A DNA stretch of 64,000 nt from Pelagibacteraceae bacterium AG-325-E08. Lineage in GTDB: Bacteria > Pseudomonadota > Alphaproteobacteria > Pelagibacterales > Pelagibacteraceae. The position numbers and the translations under genes were made by a program. Positions 15,885 through 23,904 of the stretch are shown piece by piece. The stretch lies in NCBI GenBank assembly GCA_003282985.1, contig QBYE01000001.1, positions 62,001-126,000 on the forward strand, read 5' to 3'. Position 1 is the first letter of the stretch; each line of letters starts with the position of its first letter. The notes under the pieces are model-generated. The model was not told where the DNA came from, searched no databases, and was given only the letters and a program-made list of their open reading frames with translations.

Positions 15885-16949
15885 GTGAAAAAAGTTTTAT
15901 TTTTAACACTATTAATTTTTTTTTTAACCTCAAAATCTTTTTCTCAAGATTATAGTTTTCAAAAATTAGCAAAACTTAATGGACCATGGGGCTCGTCATT
16001 CTTGAATGAAAATGAGTTAATAATTACAGAGAAAAGTGGAAAAATAAAAATTGTAAATATTAAATCCAATAAAATTTCTGAAGTTGATCACAATTTAAAT
16101 TTTTTAGAATATGGCCAAGGAGGATTATTAGATATTCTATTTAAAGATAATTTTGTTTATATTTCCTATTCTGAAAATAGAGGTAATTGGAAGTCAAGTA
16201 CTTCAATTGCAAAAGCAAAATTTGATAAAATCAAACTAAACTTTGAAAACATTTTTCAGGCTGAACCTCCAATTGACTCAGGTTATCATTTTGGTTCAAG
16301 ATTAGTAATTAAAGATAATTACCTTTTTGCATCAGCTGGAGAAAGAGGACAAGGTATGATTGCACAAGACCCTACAAATCACCCAGGGAGCATTATAAGA
16401 ATTCATTTAGATGGAAGTATTCCTAATGACAATCCTAAGTTTAAAGGTAATCCAAACTGGCTTCCTGAAATTTATCAAATTGGAATTCGAAACCCCCAAG
16501 GCTTATCTTTATCACCTTTTGACGGAAAGATTTATATGAGCAACCATGGTGCAAAAGGAGGTGACTGGTTTGGAGAAGTAAAAAAAGGTGAAAACTATGG
16601 TTGGAAAATATTAGGCTGGGGAGGAAAAAATTATACTGGAACTAAAATTGGACCTAAATGGAAACCAGGCTTTACTAAAGCAATTCAATACTGGGTCCCT
16701 TCTATCGCTACTAGTGCAATTACTATTTATAAAGGTGATGAGTTTAAGGAATGGAACAGTCACGCTTTAATTACGTCTCTTAAGGATAAATCATTAAGAA
16801 AATTAATATTTGATGATAAATCAAATGTTAAGGAAGAGATAATTTTTAAAGACAAAATTGGAAGAATAAGAGATATACAAGTTCATCCAATTAATGGAAA
16901 AATTTATTTTTTAGCAGGAGATAATTTGTGGCTAATGGAAAAAAGTTAA
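15885..16949 (+). CDS. PQQ-dependent aldose sugar dehydrogenase-like protein (YliI/Asd family)
   Basis: A periplasmic beta-propeller of the soluble glucose/sorbosone dehydrogenase family. I place the start at the GTG at 15885, which yields the signal peptide MKKVLFLTLLIFFLTSKSFS; a longer in-frame ATG at 15858 would lie inside the SDR gene and bury this signal. Seen: GYHFGSRLVI with the conserved His-Phe-Gly, GIRNPQGLSLSP, and KKGENYGWK, all typical PQQ-propeller segments. It would oxidise aldoses on the outside of the inner membrane. No PQQ biosynthesis genes are in the window. Confidence 0.88.
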   Translation: MKKVLFLTLLIFFLTSKSFSQDYSFQKLAKLNGPWGSSFLNENELIITEKSGKIKIVNIKSNKISEVDHNLNFLEYGQGGLLDILFKDNFVYISYSENRGNWKSSTSIAKAKFDKIKLNFENIFQAEPPIDSGYHFGSRLVIKDNYLFASAGERGQGMIAQDPTNHPGSIIRIHLDGSIPNDNPKFKGNPNWLPEIYQIGIRNPQGLSLSPFDGKIYMSNHGAKGGDWFGEVKKGENYGWKILGWGGKNYTGTKIGPKWKPGFTKAIQYWVPSIATSAITIYKGDEFKEWNSHALITSLKDKSLRKLIFDDKSNVKEEIIFKDKIGRIRDIQVHPINGKIYFLAGDNLWLMEKS

Positions 16950-18010
16950 TAAAAATTTTATGTCTTTTAATTGGGATAACTTCATATAATCATATTGGAT
17001 TAACAATGGAAAAAAAACCTTATCATCACGTTTCGGATGGAACATTTAGAAATCCAGAGGGATCTCCTAAAAGAAATACAAATTTTAAATGGTCATATAA
17101 AGTTTTTAATAAAGAAAAAAAGAAACTTGATATGACAGTTCCAGAAGAACATGTTGTTAAAAAAGAAAAAGTACTATCAGATTTATCAAAGTTGAAAAAT
17201 GATGATTACATTGCTTGGATTGGTCATGCTACATTTATAATCAAACTAGGAAATACTACGATTATAACTGACCCTGTCTTTTCTAAAAATGCAGGACCGT
17301 TAATATTTGGTCCAAAGAGATTTACTGAACCAGCATTAAAATTAAATGAAATTCCTAAAATTGATTTATTTTTACTTACTCACAATCATTATGACCATCA
17401 GGATATGATGACAATTCGTAGGTTCCCTTTTAAAGATGCGAAAGTGATGCTGCCGCTAAAACTTGGAAAATATTTTACAAGGAATGGATATAGAGACGTA
17501 AATGAAATGGATTGGTATGATGAAATAAAGATTAATGAAAAATTAAAAATTACATTTCTTCCTGCAGTTCATTGGTCCAAAAGAAGTTTAACTGATACTA
17601 ACAAAACTTTATGGGGTAACTTTTTAATTGAATATGATGGAAAAAAGATTTTATTTGCATGTGACACTGGAGTTGGAAATATTTATAAAGATTTAGGAAA
17701 TAAATATGGCCCAATAGACCTCTCTTTTATTAATATTGGTGCTTACAATTTTTATCCAATTTCACCTTATAAAGACAAATCTGCTTATCATACTAATCCT
17801 GAAGAGGCCTTAGGTGTAGGTAGAGATTTGAAAAGTAAAAAAGTTATTGGGACACACTGGGGTACGTTTGTTTTATCTTTGGAACCAATAATGGAACCCC
17901 CAGTGCGGTTTAAAGAAAATGCAGAAAAATATGGTTTTAAAAAAGAAGATGCTGTGATTTTTAAAATAGGTGAAATAACTGATCTTAAAAATCTAATAAA
18001 TAAAGATTAA
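16928..18010 (+). CDS. Metallo-beta-lactamase-fold hydrolase (UlaG/NAPE-PLD-like)
   Basis: A 360-residue protein starting at a GTG (16928) inside the 3' end of the previous gene (22-base overlap). After a hydrophobic N-terminal segment (about residues 5-22) comes the MBL domain: WIGHATFIIKLG, TDPVF, the metal-binding HNHYDH (about 150-155), VHWS and ACDTG, then GTHWGTF near 310. The layout resembles lipid- or lactone-hydrolysing MBL proteins such as NAPE-phospholipase D and UlaG. Substrate unknown. The N-terminal segment suggests export or membrane anchoring. Convergent with the SHOCT gene, stops overlapping by 4 bases. Confidence 0.85.
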   Translation: MANGKKLIKILCLLIGITSYNHIGLTMEKKPYHHVSDGTFRNPEGSPKRNTNFKWSYKVFNKEKKKLDMTVPEEHVVKKEKVLSDLSKLKNDDYIAWIGHATFIIKLGNTTIITDPVFSKNAGPLIFGPKRFTEPALKLNEIPKIDLFLLTHNHYDHQDMMTIRRFPFKDAKVMLPLKLGKYFTRNGYRDVNEMDWYDEIKINEKLKITFLPAVHWSKRSLTDTNKTLWGNFLIEYDGKKILFACDTGVGNIYKDLGNKYGPIDLSFINIGAYNFYPISPYKDKSAYHTNPEEALGVGRDLKSKKVIGTHWGTFVLSLEPIMEPPVRFKENAEKYGFKKEDAVIFKIGEITDLKNLINKD

Positions 18011-18261
18011 TTATCTAAAATTTTCTTTTTAGCCTTTTCAAACTCTTCTTGGGTTAAAGCGCCACTTTTTAAAAGCTCATTTAATTTATTTAATTCTTCA
18101 GTTAAATTCTCAGAATTGTCTACGTTATTATTTGCCTCTATTTCTGAGTCAGATTTATTGGAGCTCTTGGCACTAAATCCTGTCATTATAGCTCTTCCAC
18201 CCAGGTAAAGCACAAAAAGAAAAATTGGAATAACTAGACCGAAAAAAATTATCTTTTCCAT
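18007..18261 (-). CDS. Small membrane protein with C-terminal SHOCT motif
   Basis: The 84-residue protein has an N-terminal membrane helix (about residues 4-24), a Ser/Asn/Glu-rich linker, and a C-terminal SHOCT-type short helical motif (LNELLKSGALTQEEFEKAKK, about 61-80). SHOCT motifs occur at the ends of many membrane proteins and are thought to mediate oligomerisation. No specific role can be given. Three bases downstream of the small membrane gene at 18265-18474. Confidence 0.82.
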   Translation of the reverse strand: MEKIIFFGLVIPIFLFVLYLGGRAIMTGFSAKSSNKSDSEIEANNNVDNSENLTEELNKLNELLKSGALTQEEFEKAKKKILDN

Positions 18262-18264
18262 AAA

Positions 18265-18474
18265 TTAATCCTCATCATCCTCTCTCCAATTTTTTTCATA
18301 CATTAACCATGCTGCATATATTACTGAAAATGTTCCAGCTATCATACCATAATCAAAACCTGTCTGCATATCATATAAATACCAACCAAGTTGAGTTGCA
18401 CCTATTGGGGGTACAGTAAGTATTAGCATGAGAATTGCTATTCTATATGGGTACTTAGGTTTTTTCATAGACAA
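18265..18474 (-). CDS. Small membrane protein of unknown function
   Basis: A 69-residue protein with two predicted helices (about 11-32 and 42-58) and an acidic C-terminal tail (REDDED). I recognise no family. It lies 31 bases downstream of folD and 3 bases upstream of the SHOCT protein gene on the same strand, so the three may share a transcript. Confidence 0.65.
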   Translation of the reverse strand: MSMKKPKYPYRIAILMLILTVPPIGATQLGWYLYDMQTGFDYGMIAGTFSVIYAAWLMYEKNWREDDED

Positions 18475-18505
18475 TCATATCAAATAAAATTTATTGGTCT
18501 AATTG

Positions 18506-19351
18506 TTAAGCTTGCGATCTTTTGAAACAGTCAATGGTGTTTTTAAGTAAACATGCAATTGTCATAGGGCCCACTCCACCTGGCACAGGTGTCAATGCTT
18601 TTGCATTTTTTGAAACTTCCTCGAAAGCTACATCGCCTACAATTCCTTTGTCAGTTTTATTTATACCAACATCAATAACTATTGTATCTTTCTTGACCCA
18701 ATCACCTTTAACAAGTTCTGGAATTCCAACTGCAGCAACGATAATGTCTGCCTCTAAACACTCTGCTTTTAAATCTTTTGTTTTTGAATGAGTGATAGTT
18801 ACTGTACAATTTTCTTTTAAAAGAAGTTGAGTCATTGGCTTACCATTAAGGTTTGACCTTCCAATAATAACTGCTTTTTTTCCATTCAAATTTGGTTCAA
18901 TTTTTTTTATTAACAAATAACATCCCAAAGGTGTGCAGGGTATTGAACTTTCATAACCCGATGAAAGATTACCAACATTCATTGGATGAAAACCATCGAC
19001 ATCTTTTGTAGGGTTAATAGCTTCAATGATTTTTTGCTTATCAATATGTTTTGGTAGTGGTAATTGAACTAAAATTCCAGAAACTGTCTCATCATTATTT
19101 AATTCATCAATTTTATTTAATATCGTTTTCTCCTCAACTGTATCTGGATACTTGATTACATCTGATTTTAATCCAACTTCATTAGCTGATTTTTCTTTGT
19201 TTCGAACATAAATTTGACTTGGTGTTAAATCACCAATTAAAATTACCGTTAAGCCCGGTACTTTATTATATTTAGTCTTAAGGTCAGAAACTTCTTTTTT
19301 AAGTTTCTCTCTAAGTTCTGCTGCAGCTTTTTTTCCATCAATTAAAATCAT
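18506..19351 (-). CDS. folD: Bifunctional methylenetetrahydrofolate dehydrogenase/cyclohydrolase
   Basis: I choose the ATG at 19349-19351, giving 281 residues beginning MILIDGKKAAAELREKL as in other FolD proteins; a longer frame would start inside yggT. Signature segments: YVRNKEKSANEVG with the catalytic Lys, GILVQLPLPKHI, DVDGFHPMNVG and the NADP loop GRSNLNGKP. FolD interconverts 5,10-methylene-THF, 5,10-methenyl-THF and 10-formyl-THF, feeding purine and formate one-carbon flux important in methylated-compound oxidation by SAR11-like cells. It starts 5 bases after the yggT stop. Confidence 0.96.
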   Translation of the reverse strand: MILIDGKKAAAELREKLKKEVSDLKTKYNKVPGLTVILIGDLTPSQIYVRNKEKSANEVGLKSDVIKYPDTVEEKTILNKIDELNNDETVSGILVQLPLPKHIDKQKIIEAINPTKDVDGFHPMNVGNLSSGYESSIPCTPLGCYLLIKKIEPNLNGKKAVIIGRSNLNGKPMTQLLLKENCTVTITHSKTKDLKAECLEADIIVAAVGIPELVKGDWVKKDTIVIDVGINKTDKGIVGDVAFEEVSKNAKALTPVPGGVGPMTIACLLKNTIDCFKRSQA

Positions 19352-19356
19352 ATAAT

Positions 19357-19647
19357 TTAGAATATCATTGGTGCGATGTAGAGCTTCATACACATTTCTA
19401 TAAACCAAATCAATAAGAGTAAAATTATAGGAGAAATGTCTAACGAACCTAAATTGGGTAAAAAACGTCTAATTTTATTTAATATAGGATCAGTTAAACG
19501 ATAACTGAATTCTAAAATAGAATAAACAAACCTATTTTGAGTATTTAAAATATTAAAAGCTATAAGCCAGCTCACAATAACGTTTGCAATGACAACATAG
19601 GAGTAAAGTTTAAGTATTTGTAAAGCTAAATAAAAAATAGCTATCAT
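19357..19647 (-). CDS. yggT: YggT family membrane protein
   Basis: A 96-residue protein with two membrane helices (about 6-28 and 67-92) separated by LTDPILNKIRRFLPNLGSLD, the family hallmark (R-x-L-P preceding a D-x-S-P stretch: SLDISPIILLLL). YggT proteins are linked to osmotic shock tolerance and to membrane organisation. It overlaps the mscS-family gene by 4 bases, which fits a joint osmotic role. A second, more distant relative may be encoded at 28888-29244. Confidence 0.9.
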   Translation of the reverse strand: MIAIFYLALQILKLYSYVVIANVIVSWLIAFNILNTQNRFVYSILEFSYRLTDPILNKIRRFLPNLGSLDISPIILLLLIWFIEMCMKLYIAPMIF

Positions 19648-20729
19648 TTTTTCTCAATATAAATTGAAGAGCTCGGGAATGCGAATGAAGCTTTATTATT
19701 TTCTACAATTTGTTTAATTGCTATTGCTAATTTTTCCTTAACTGAAAGCCAATCATTCCAACTATTTGAATTAGTAAAACAACGAACATACATGTCAATT
19801 GAGCTATCAGAAAATTTATCAACTCTTACAGCAATTCCTATACTTGTATTAAAATCTTCACTTTTATTAATATGCTCTTCAATTTGATTTCTGATAGTTT
19901 TTAATTGATCTACTGTCGTGTCATATTGCAAAGTAATAATCCAGCTTATTAACCAATTTGAAGTTTCACTAACATTTACAACTGCATTCTCTGCAAATTG
20001 AAAATTTGGAATTATTGCTAGAGATTTATCAAATTTCCTAATTGTTGTTGAGCGAAAACCAATTTTTTCAACTATACCCTCGATTATTCCTTCAACTGAT
20101 ATCCAATCACCAATTTTAAATCTTTTTTCAACAAGAACTAAAATTCCTGAAATTAAATTTTTAAACAAATCTTGAGCCCCTAACGCAACAGCAACACCAA
20201 ATAAACCTAATCCAGCTATAATTGGTCCAATCTTTATTCCCCATAATTCTAAGACCGCTGCAAGTCCTAAGATAAATATTAATATTTTTAGGGATTTAAT
20301 TATCCATCCAATTAATTCTCTTGTTAAAATTTTATCAAGACCACTTAAGATATATGAAACTGGCTCTATAATCTGATGGATAACCCAAAAAATTAAAATG
20401 GTAATCAAAGTTCTGTTGATAGTATCTACAACTTCCCTGCCTTCCATAGAAAAAGTCATGTAATAACTAGCTATAAAAAAACCTAGCACTATTGGTAGAA
20501 ATCTTGCTGGACCGATTAATGCTGAAACAAAAGTATCATCCAATTTGTTAGTAGTTCTTTTTGAAATAATTTCTAATTTTTTAATTATAAGTTTACTAAT
20601 TATCCCTCTAAAGATAAGAAAAATTAAAAAAATTCCAATTCCAATTAATATTTGAAAAATATCAACACCTAAAATGCCTTTATTCCATACAGATAAAAAG
20701 ATATCAGAAAAATTATTTATTATTTCCAT
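19644..20729 (-). CDS. MscS-family mechanosensitive ion channel
   Basis: A 361-residue channel protein: several N-terminal helices (from about 21, 75, 105, 140), then the pore-lining helix and MscS core GLGLFGVAVALGAQDLFKN (about 172-190), followed by KRFKIGDWI and the beta and alpha/beta cytoplasmic domains (RSTTIRKFDKSLAIIPN). It would release solutes upon hypo-osmotic shock. Co-transcribed with yggT and following hemD by 2 bases on the minus strand. Confidence 0.93.
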   Translation of the reverse strand: MEIINNFSDIFLSVWNKGILGVDIFQILIGIGIFLIFLIFRGIISKLIIKKLEIISKRTTNKLDDTFVSALIGPARFLPIVLGFFIASYYMTFSMEGREVVDTINRTLITILIFWVIHQIIEPVSYILSGLDKILTRELIGWIIKSLKILIFILGLAAVLELWGIKIGPIIAGLGLFGVAVALGAQDLFKNLISGILVLVEKRFKIGDWISVEGIIEGIVEKIGFRSTTIRKFDKSLAIIPNFQFAENAVVNVSETSNWLISWIITLQYDTTVDQLKTIRNQIEEHINKSEDFNTSIGIAVRVDKFSDSSIDMYVRCFTNSNSWNDWLSVKEKLAIAIKQIVENNKASFAFPSSSIYIEKK

Positions 20730-20731
20730 AA

Positions 20732-21430
20732 TTAAATTTTATATAACAAAAACTCTTCTTCTCCAGGATTAAAAAGAAAAATTTTTTTCCACTTGATTTC
20801 ATTCAATATTGTTGAGGTTTTCTCTCCAATACACATTAAATTAGTGTTCATCCAAAGACTTTCTAATTGGTAAATTTTTATAATGTTAAGAAAACTAGAA
20901 GCACTATTTTGTGAGTAAATATAGACTATATCAGGTATTTTTAACTTTAATTCATCAATAAATCTTTCCTCAAATTTTTCGATAGGACTTGCTCTATAGT
21001 TAATAACTCTTTTGATATTGTAACCTTCTTCCTTTAATTGATGATCAAGGTCAATAGACACTATTTCTCCACTTATATAAATTAATTTTCCATCTTTTTT
21101 ATCAAAATTTTGTAAAATCAATTCTTTTAAATTTTCTACATTTCCTCCTGCTGCAATAACATTTTGAAAACCAACACCTCTTGCTTTTTTTTCTGTAGCA
21201 CTTCCAACGCAAAAGCATAACATTTTTTTTTCAATTTCTTTTAAATCTAAAAATTTAATAGCATTAGCGCTTGTAAAAATAATTCCTTTGTAATCTGAAA
21301 AATTTATCTCTCCATAATTTACTTTGTTCACACTCAGTAAAGGAAGATGAGAAACTTGATGACCTAAAGATTGAAATTTCGATATTATTTCTGAACAATC
21401 TTCTATAGGTCTAGTTAGTAATATGTGCAT
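20732..21430 (-). CDS. hemD: Uroporphyrinogen-III synthase
   Basis: The 232-residue protein begins MHILLTRPIEDC, the typical HemD start, with GIIFTSANAIKF near 51 and FCVGSATEKKARGVGF near 72. HemD closes and inverts ring D of hydroxymethylbilane to give uroporphyrinogen III in the cytoplasm. HemD sequences diverge strongly, but position directly downstream of hemC (1-base gap) supports the call. Confidence 0.9.
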   Translation of the reverse strand: MHILLTRPIEDCSEIISKFQSLGHQVSHLPLLSVNKVNYGEINFSDYKGIIFTSANAIKFLDLKEIEKKMLCFCVGSATEKKARGVGFQNVIAAGGNVENLKELILQNFDKKDGKLIYISGEIVSIDLDHQLKEEGYNIKRVINYRASPIEKFEERFIDELKLKIPDIVYIYSQNSASSFLNIIKIYQLESLWMNTNLMCIGEKTSTILNEIKWKKIFLFNPGEEEFLLYKI

Positions 21431-21431
21431 A

Positions 21432-22349
21432 TTATATTTTATAAGAATTTTTTGATTTTTGTTTTAAAATTGTACCAATTTCTGTTCCAATTTTTTTATA
21501 TTCATCAATTTTACCAGTTTTTTTTTCATAAAATCTAAGTGAGCCATCTAAGGAAAAAAGTTCTGCTTCTAGAGTAATATGATCTCCATTTATTTTAGAA
21601 TGAGCACCTATTGCAGTCTCGCAATCTCCTTCCAAAATTTTTAAAATGTTTCTTTCTGCATGTGCTCTTTTATAAGTTTCTAGATGATTAATTTTTTTTA
21701 AAATAGATGCTATATCTTTATCTTCATCTCTACACTGCAACGCAATAATTCCTTGTCCAACACTAGGAATAATTTCTTCAGCTGTAAAAATTTCGGAAAT
21801 TTCATTTTCATAGTTTAAATATTTTATTCCAGCATAAGATAGTATTATTGCATCATAAATTCCTTCTTTTAATTTTTTTATTCTAGTATCAACATTTCCT
21901 CTTATAAGTTTGCATTCAATATCTGGTCTAATTTTTTTTATCTGAAATTCCCTTCTATAAGATGAAGTTCCAATAATTGATTTTAAATTTAATTCTTTAA
22001 GTTTTTTTTTATTATTAGTTATTAAAATTTCTCTAGGATCATTTCTTTCTAAGAATGTATCTGTTATAAGTCCATCTGTTTCAATCGCTGGCATATCTTT
22101 AAGTGCATGGACAGCTATATCAATATTATTATCTTTAAGTTCCTTTTCAATATTACTAGAAAATAAACCTTTCCCTCCTACATCAGATAACCTGGTGTCA
22201 TGAATTTGATCACCCTTAGTTGTTATAGATTTGATAATAATGTCCCCATCAACTAAGTTAGTATTTTCAATAATTTTATCTTTAGCCTTTTGAGCATAAA
22301 GTAATGCTAACTTACTACCTCTTGATCCAATTGTTATTCTTTTATTCAT
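21432..22349 (-). CDS. hemC: Hydroxymethylbilane synthase (porphobilinogen deaminase)
   Basis: A 305-residue enzyme that polymerises four porphobilinogens. Visible: RITIGSRGSKLALLYA at the N terminus, HALKDMPA (about 82-89) with active-site Lys/Asp, RLGTSSYRR-like GTSSYRREFQI, RGNVDTRIKKL, and the dipyrromethane-cofactor Cys in LEGDCETAIGAH. Heads the hemC-hemD-mscS-yggT-folD minus-strand run. Divergent from tsaD over 56 bases. Confidence 0.97.
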   Translation of the reverse strand: MNKRITIGSRGSKLALLYAQKAKDKIIENTNLVDGDIIIKSITTKGDQIHDTRLSDVGGKGLFSSNIEKELKDNNIDIAVHALKDMPAIETDGLITDTFLERNDPREILITNNKKKLKELNLKSIIGTSSYRREFQIKKIRPDIECKLIRGNVDTRIKKLKEGIYDAIILSYAGIKYLNYENEISEIFTAEEIIPSVGQGIIALQCRDEDKDIASILKKINHLETYKRAHAERNILKILEGDCETAIGAHSKINGDHITLEAELFSLDGSLRFYEKKTGKIDEYKKIGTEIGTILKQKSKNSYKI

Positions 22350-22405
22350 AAAAAAATTTATTTCTTACTTGTATTGGGATTGTACAATTATTAAAAACTA
22401 TTTGA

Positions 22406-23479
22406 ATGAGCAAAAAACCCTTAATTCTTGGAATAGAATCAAGCTGTGATGAAACAGCTGCTTCATTAATAACTGAAAATGAGGAAGGGATGCCAATAGT
22501 TTTAAGTAACATTATTTCTAGCCAAATAGACATACATAAAGAGTTTGGTGGGGTTGTTCCAGAGCTAGCAGCACGCTCACACATTGAAAAGATAGATTGG
22601 ATTGTTAAAAAAGCGATAGATGAGAGTGGTAGAAGTATTAAAGAGATAGATGCTGTAGCTTCAACTGCAGGACCTGGTTTAATCGTATGTTTATCAGTAG
22701 GCCTAAGTTTTGGGAAAGCTTTTGCTTCAACAATTAACAAACCATTTATTGCTGTAAATCATTTAGAAGGTCACGCTTTGAGTCCAAAATTAAATTCAAA
22801 AATTAATTATCCATACCTTTTATTATTAATTTCAGGAGGTCATTCACAATACTTAAGTGTTCAGAACTTAGGAAAATATAAAAGATTAGGAACAACTATT
22901 GACGACGCATTAGGTGAAGCATTCGATAAAACTGCAAAACTTTTAGGAATTGAATTTCCTGGTGGACCTCAGATTGAAGTTTTTGCTGAAAAGGGTGATC
23001 CAAATAAATATGAATTACCAAAACCAATTTTTAATAAAGGTGGATGTAATTTATCTTTTGCAGGACTTAAAACAGCAATTTTAAAGATAAGTAAGACAAT
23101 TAATACAGAACAAGAGAAATTTGATTTAGCAGCATCTTTTCAAAAAACTATTGAGGATATTTTATATAAAAAAACTAAAATTGCTTTTAATGAGTTTGAA
23201 AAACTTAACAATCTACAAGAAAAAAAATTTGTAGTTGCAGGTGGAGTGGCTGCAAATAAAAAGATTAGATCAATGCTGGTAAACTTATGTATAGAAAAGA
23301 ATTATGAAAGTATTTTTCCTGCAATAGAGTTGTGTGGAGATAATGCTGCGATGATCGCAATGGTTGGTCTAGAAAAATTCAAATTAAAAGAGTTTAGTGA
23401 TTTAGACCATCCTGCAAAACCAAGGTGGCCTTTGGATGAAAAGGCTGCTTTTCTAAAAGGCGCTGGAGTTCAGTTATAA
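22406..23479 (+). CDS. tsaD: tRNA N6-threonylcarbamoyladenosine synthase subunit TsaD
   Basis: A 357-residue ASKHA-fold ATPase: N-terminal LGIESSCDETAASL, metal-binding VNHLEGHALSP (two His), LLISGGHSQY, and FAGLKTA. TsaD transfers the threonylcarbamoyl group to A37 of ANN-decoding tRNAs together with TsaB and TsaE (not in this window). Start and length match the family. The stop and the ATG of the EVE gene overlap (TAATG). Confidence 0.97.
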   Translation: MSKKPLILGIESSCDETAASLITENEEGMPIVLSNIISSQIDIHKEFGGVVPELAARSHIEKIDWIVKKAIDESGRSIKEIDAVASTAGPGLIVCLSVGLSFGKAFASTINKPFIAVNHLEGHALSPKLNSKINYPYLLLLISGGHSQYLSVQNLGKYKRLGTTIDDALGEAFDKTAKLLGIEFPGGPQIEVFAEKGDPNKYELPKPIFNKGGCNLSFAGLKTAILKISKTINTEQEKFDLAASFQKTIEDILYKKTKIAFNEFEKLNNLQEKKFVVAGGVAANKKIRSMLVNLCIEKNYESIFPAIELCGDNAAMIAMVGLEKFKLKEFSDLDHPAKPRWPLDEKAAFLKGAGVQL

Positions 23480-23892
23480 TGAAATATTGGTTAATGAAAT
23501 CTGAACCAGATGTTTGGTCTATTGAACAACAAATTAAAGCTGGTGCTAAAGGTGCCCCGTGGGATGGTGTCAGAAATTATCAGGCAGCTAAAAATTTAAA
23601 GTCTATGAAAAAAGGAGATCAGTGTTTTTTTTATCATTCTAATATTGGAAAAGAGATAGTTGGAACTGTCCAGGTTACAAAAGAGCATTACATTGATAAA
23701 ACTGATAAATCTGGACGATTTGTTGCTGTAACTGTTAAGTTTTTAAAGAAGTTAGACAAACCAGTTACTCTGGAAGACATCAAGAAAAACAAGGAATTAA
23801 GCCACTTATCCCTCATAAAGCAAAGCCGGCTGTCAGTTATGCCAATAGACTCTAAAAGCTGGAAAATTTTAAATAAGATGAGTAAGATTTAA
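23479..23892 (+). CDS. EVE (PUA-like) domain protein
   Basis: The 137-residue protein is a single EVE domain: MKYWLMKSEPDVWSIE at the N terminus, then WDGVRNYQAAKNLKSMKKGD and FFYHSN, the family hallmarks. EVE domains bind modified bases or RNA; the bacterial thymocyte-nuclear-protein-1-like members occur next to tsaD in many alphaproteobacteria, but their cellular role is uncertain. Overlaps the tsaD stop by 1 base; 12 bases before acs. Confidence 0.92.
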   Translation: MKYWLMKSEPDVWSIEQQIKAGAKGAPWDGVRNYQAAKNLKSMKKGDQCFFYHSNIGKEIVGTVQVTKEHYIDKTDKSGRFVAVTVKFLKKLDKPVTLEDIKKNKELSHLSLIKQSRLSVMPIDSKSWKILNKMSKI

Positions 23893-23904
23893 AAAATATT
23901 ATTT

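Noticed and set aside
19352-19408. Longer N terminus for folD starting inside yggT
   Set aside because: The extension has no homology to FolD and the ATG at 19351 gives the canonical MILIDGK start.
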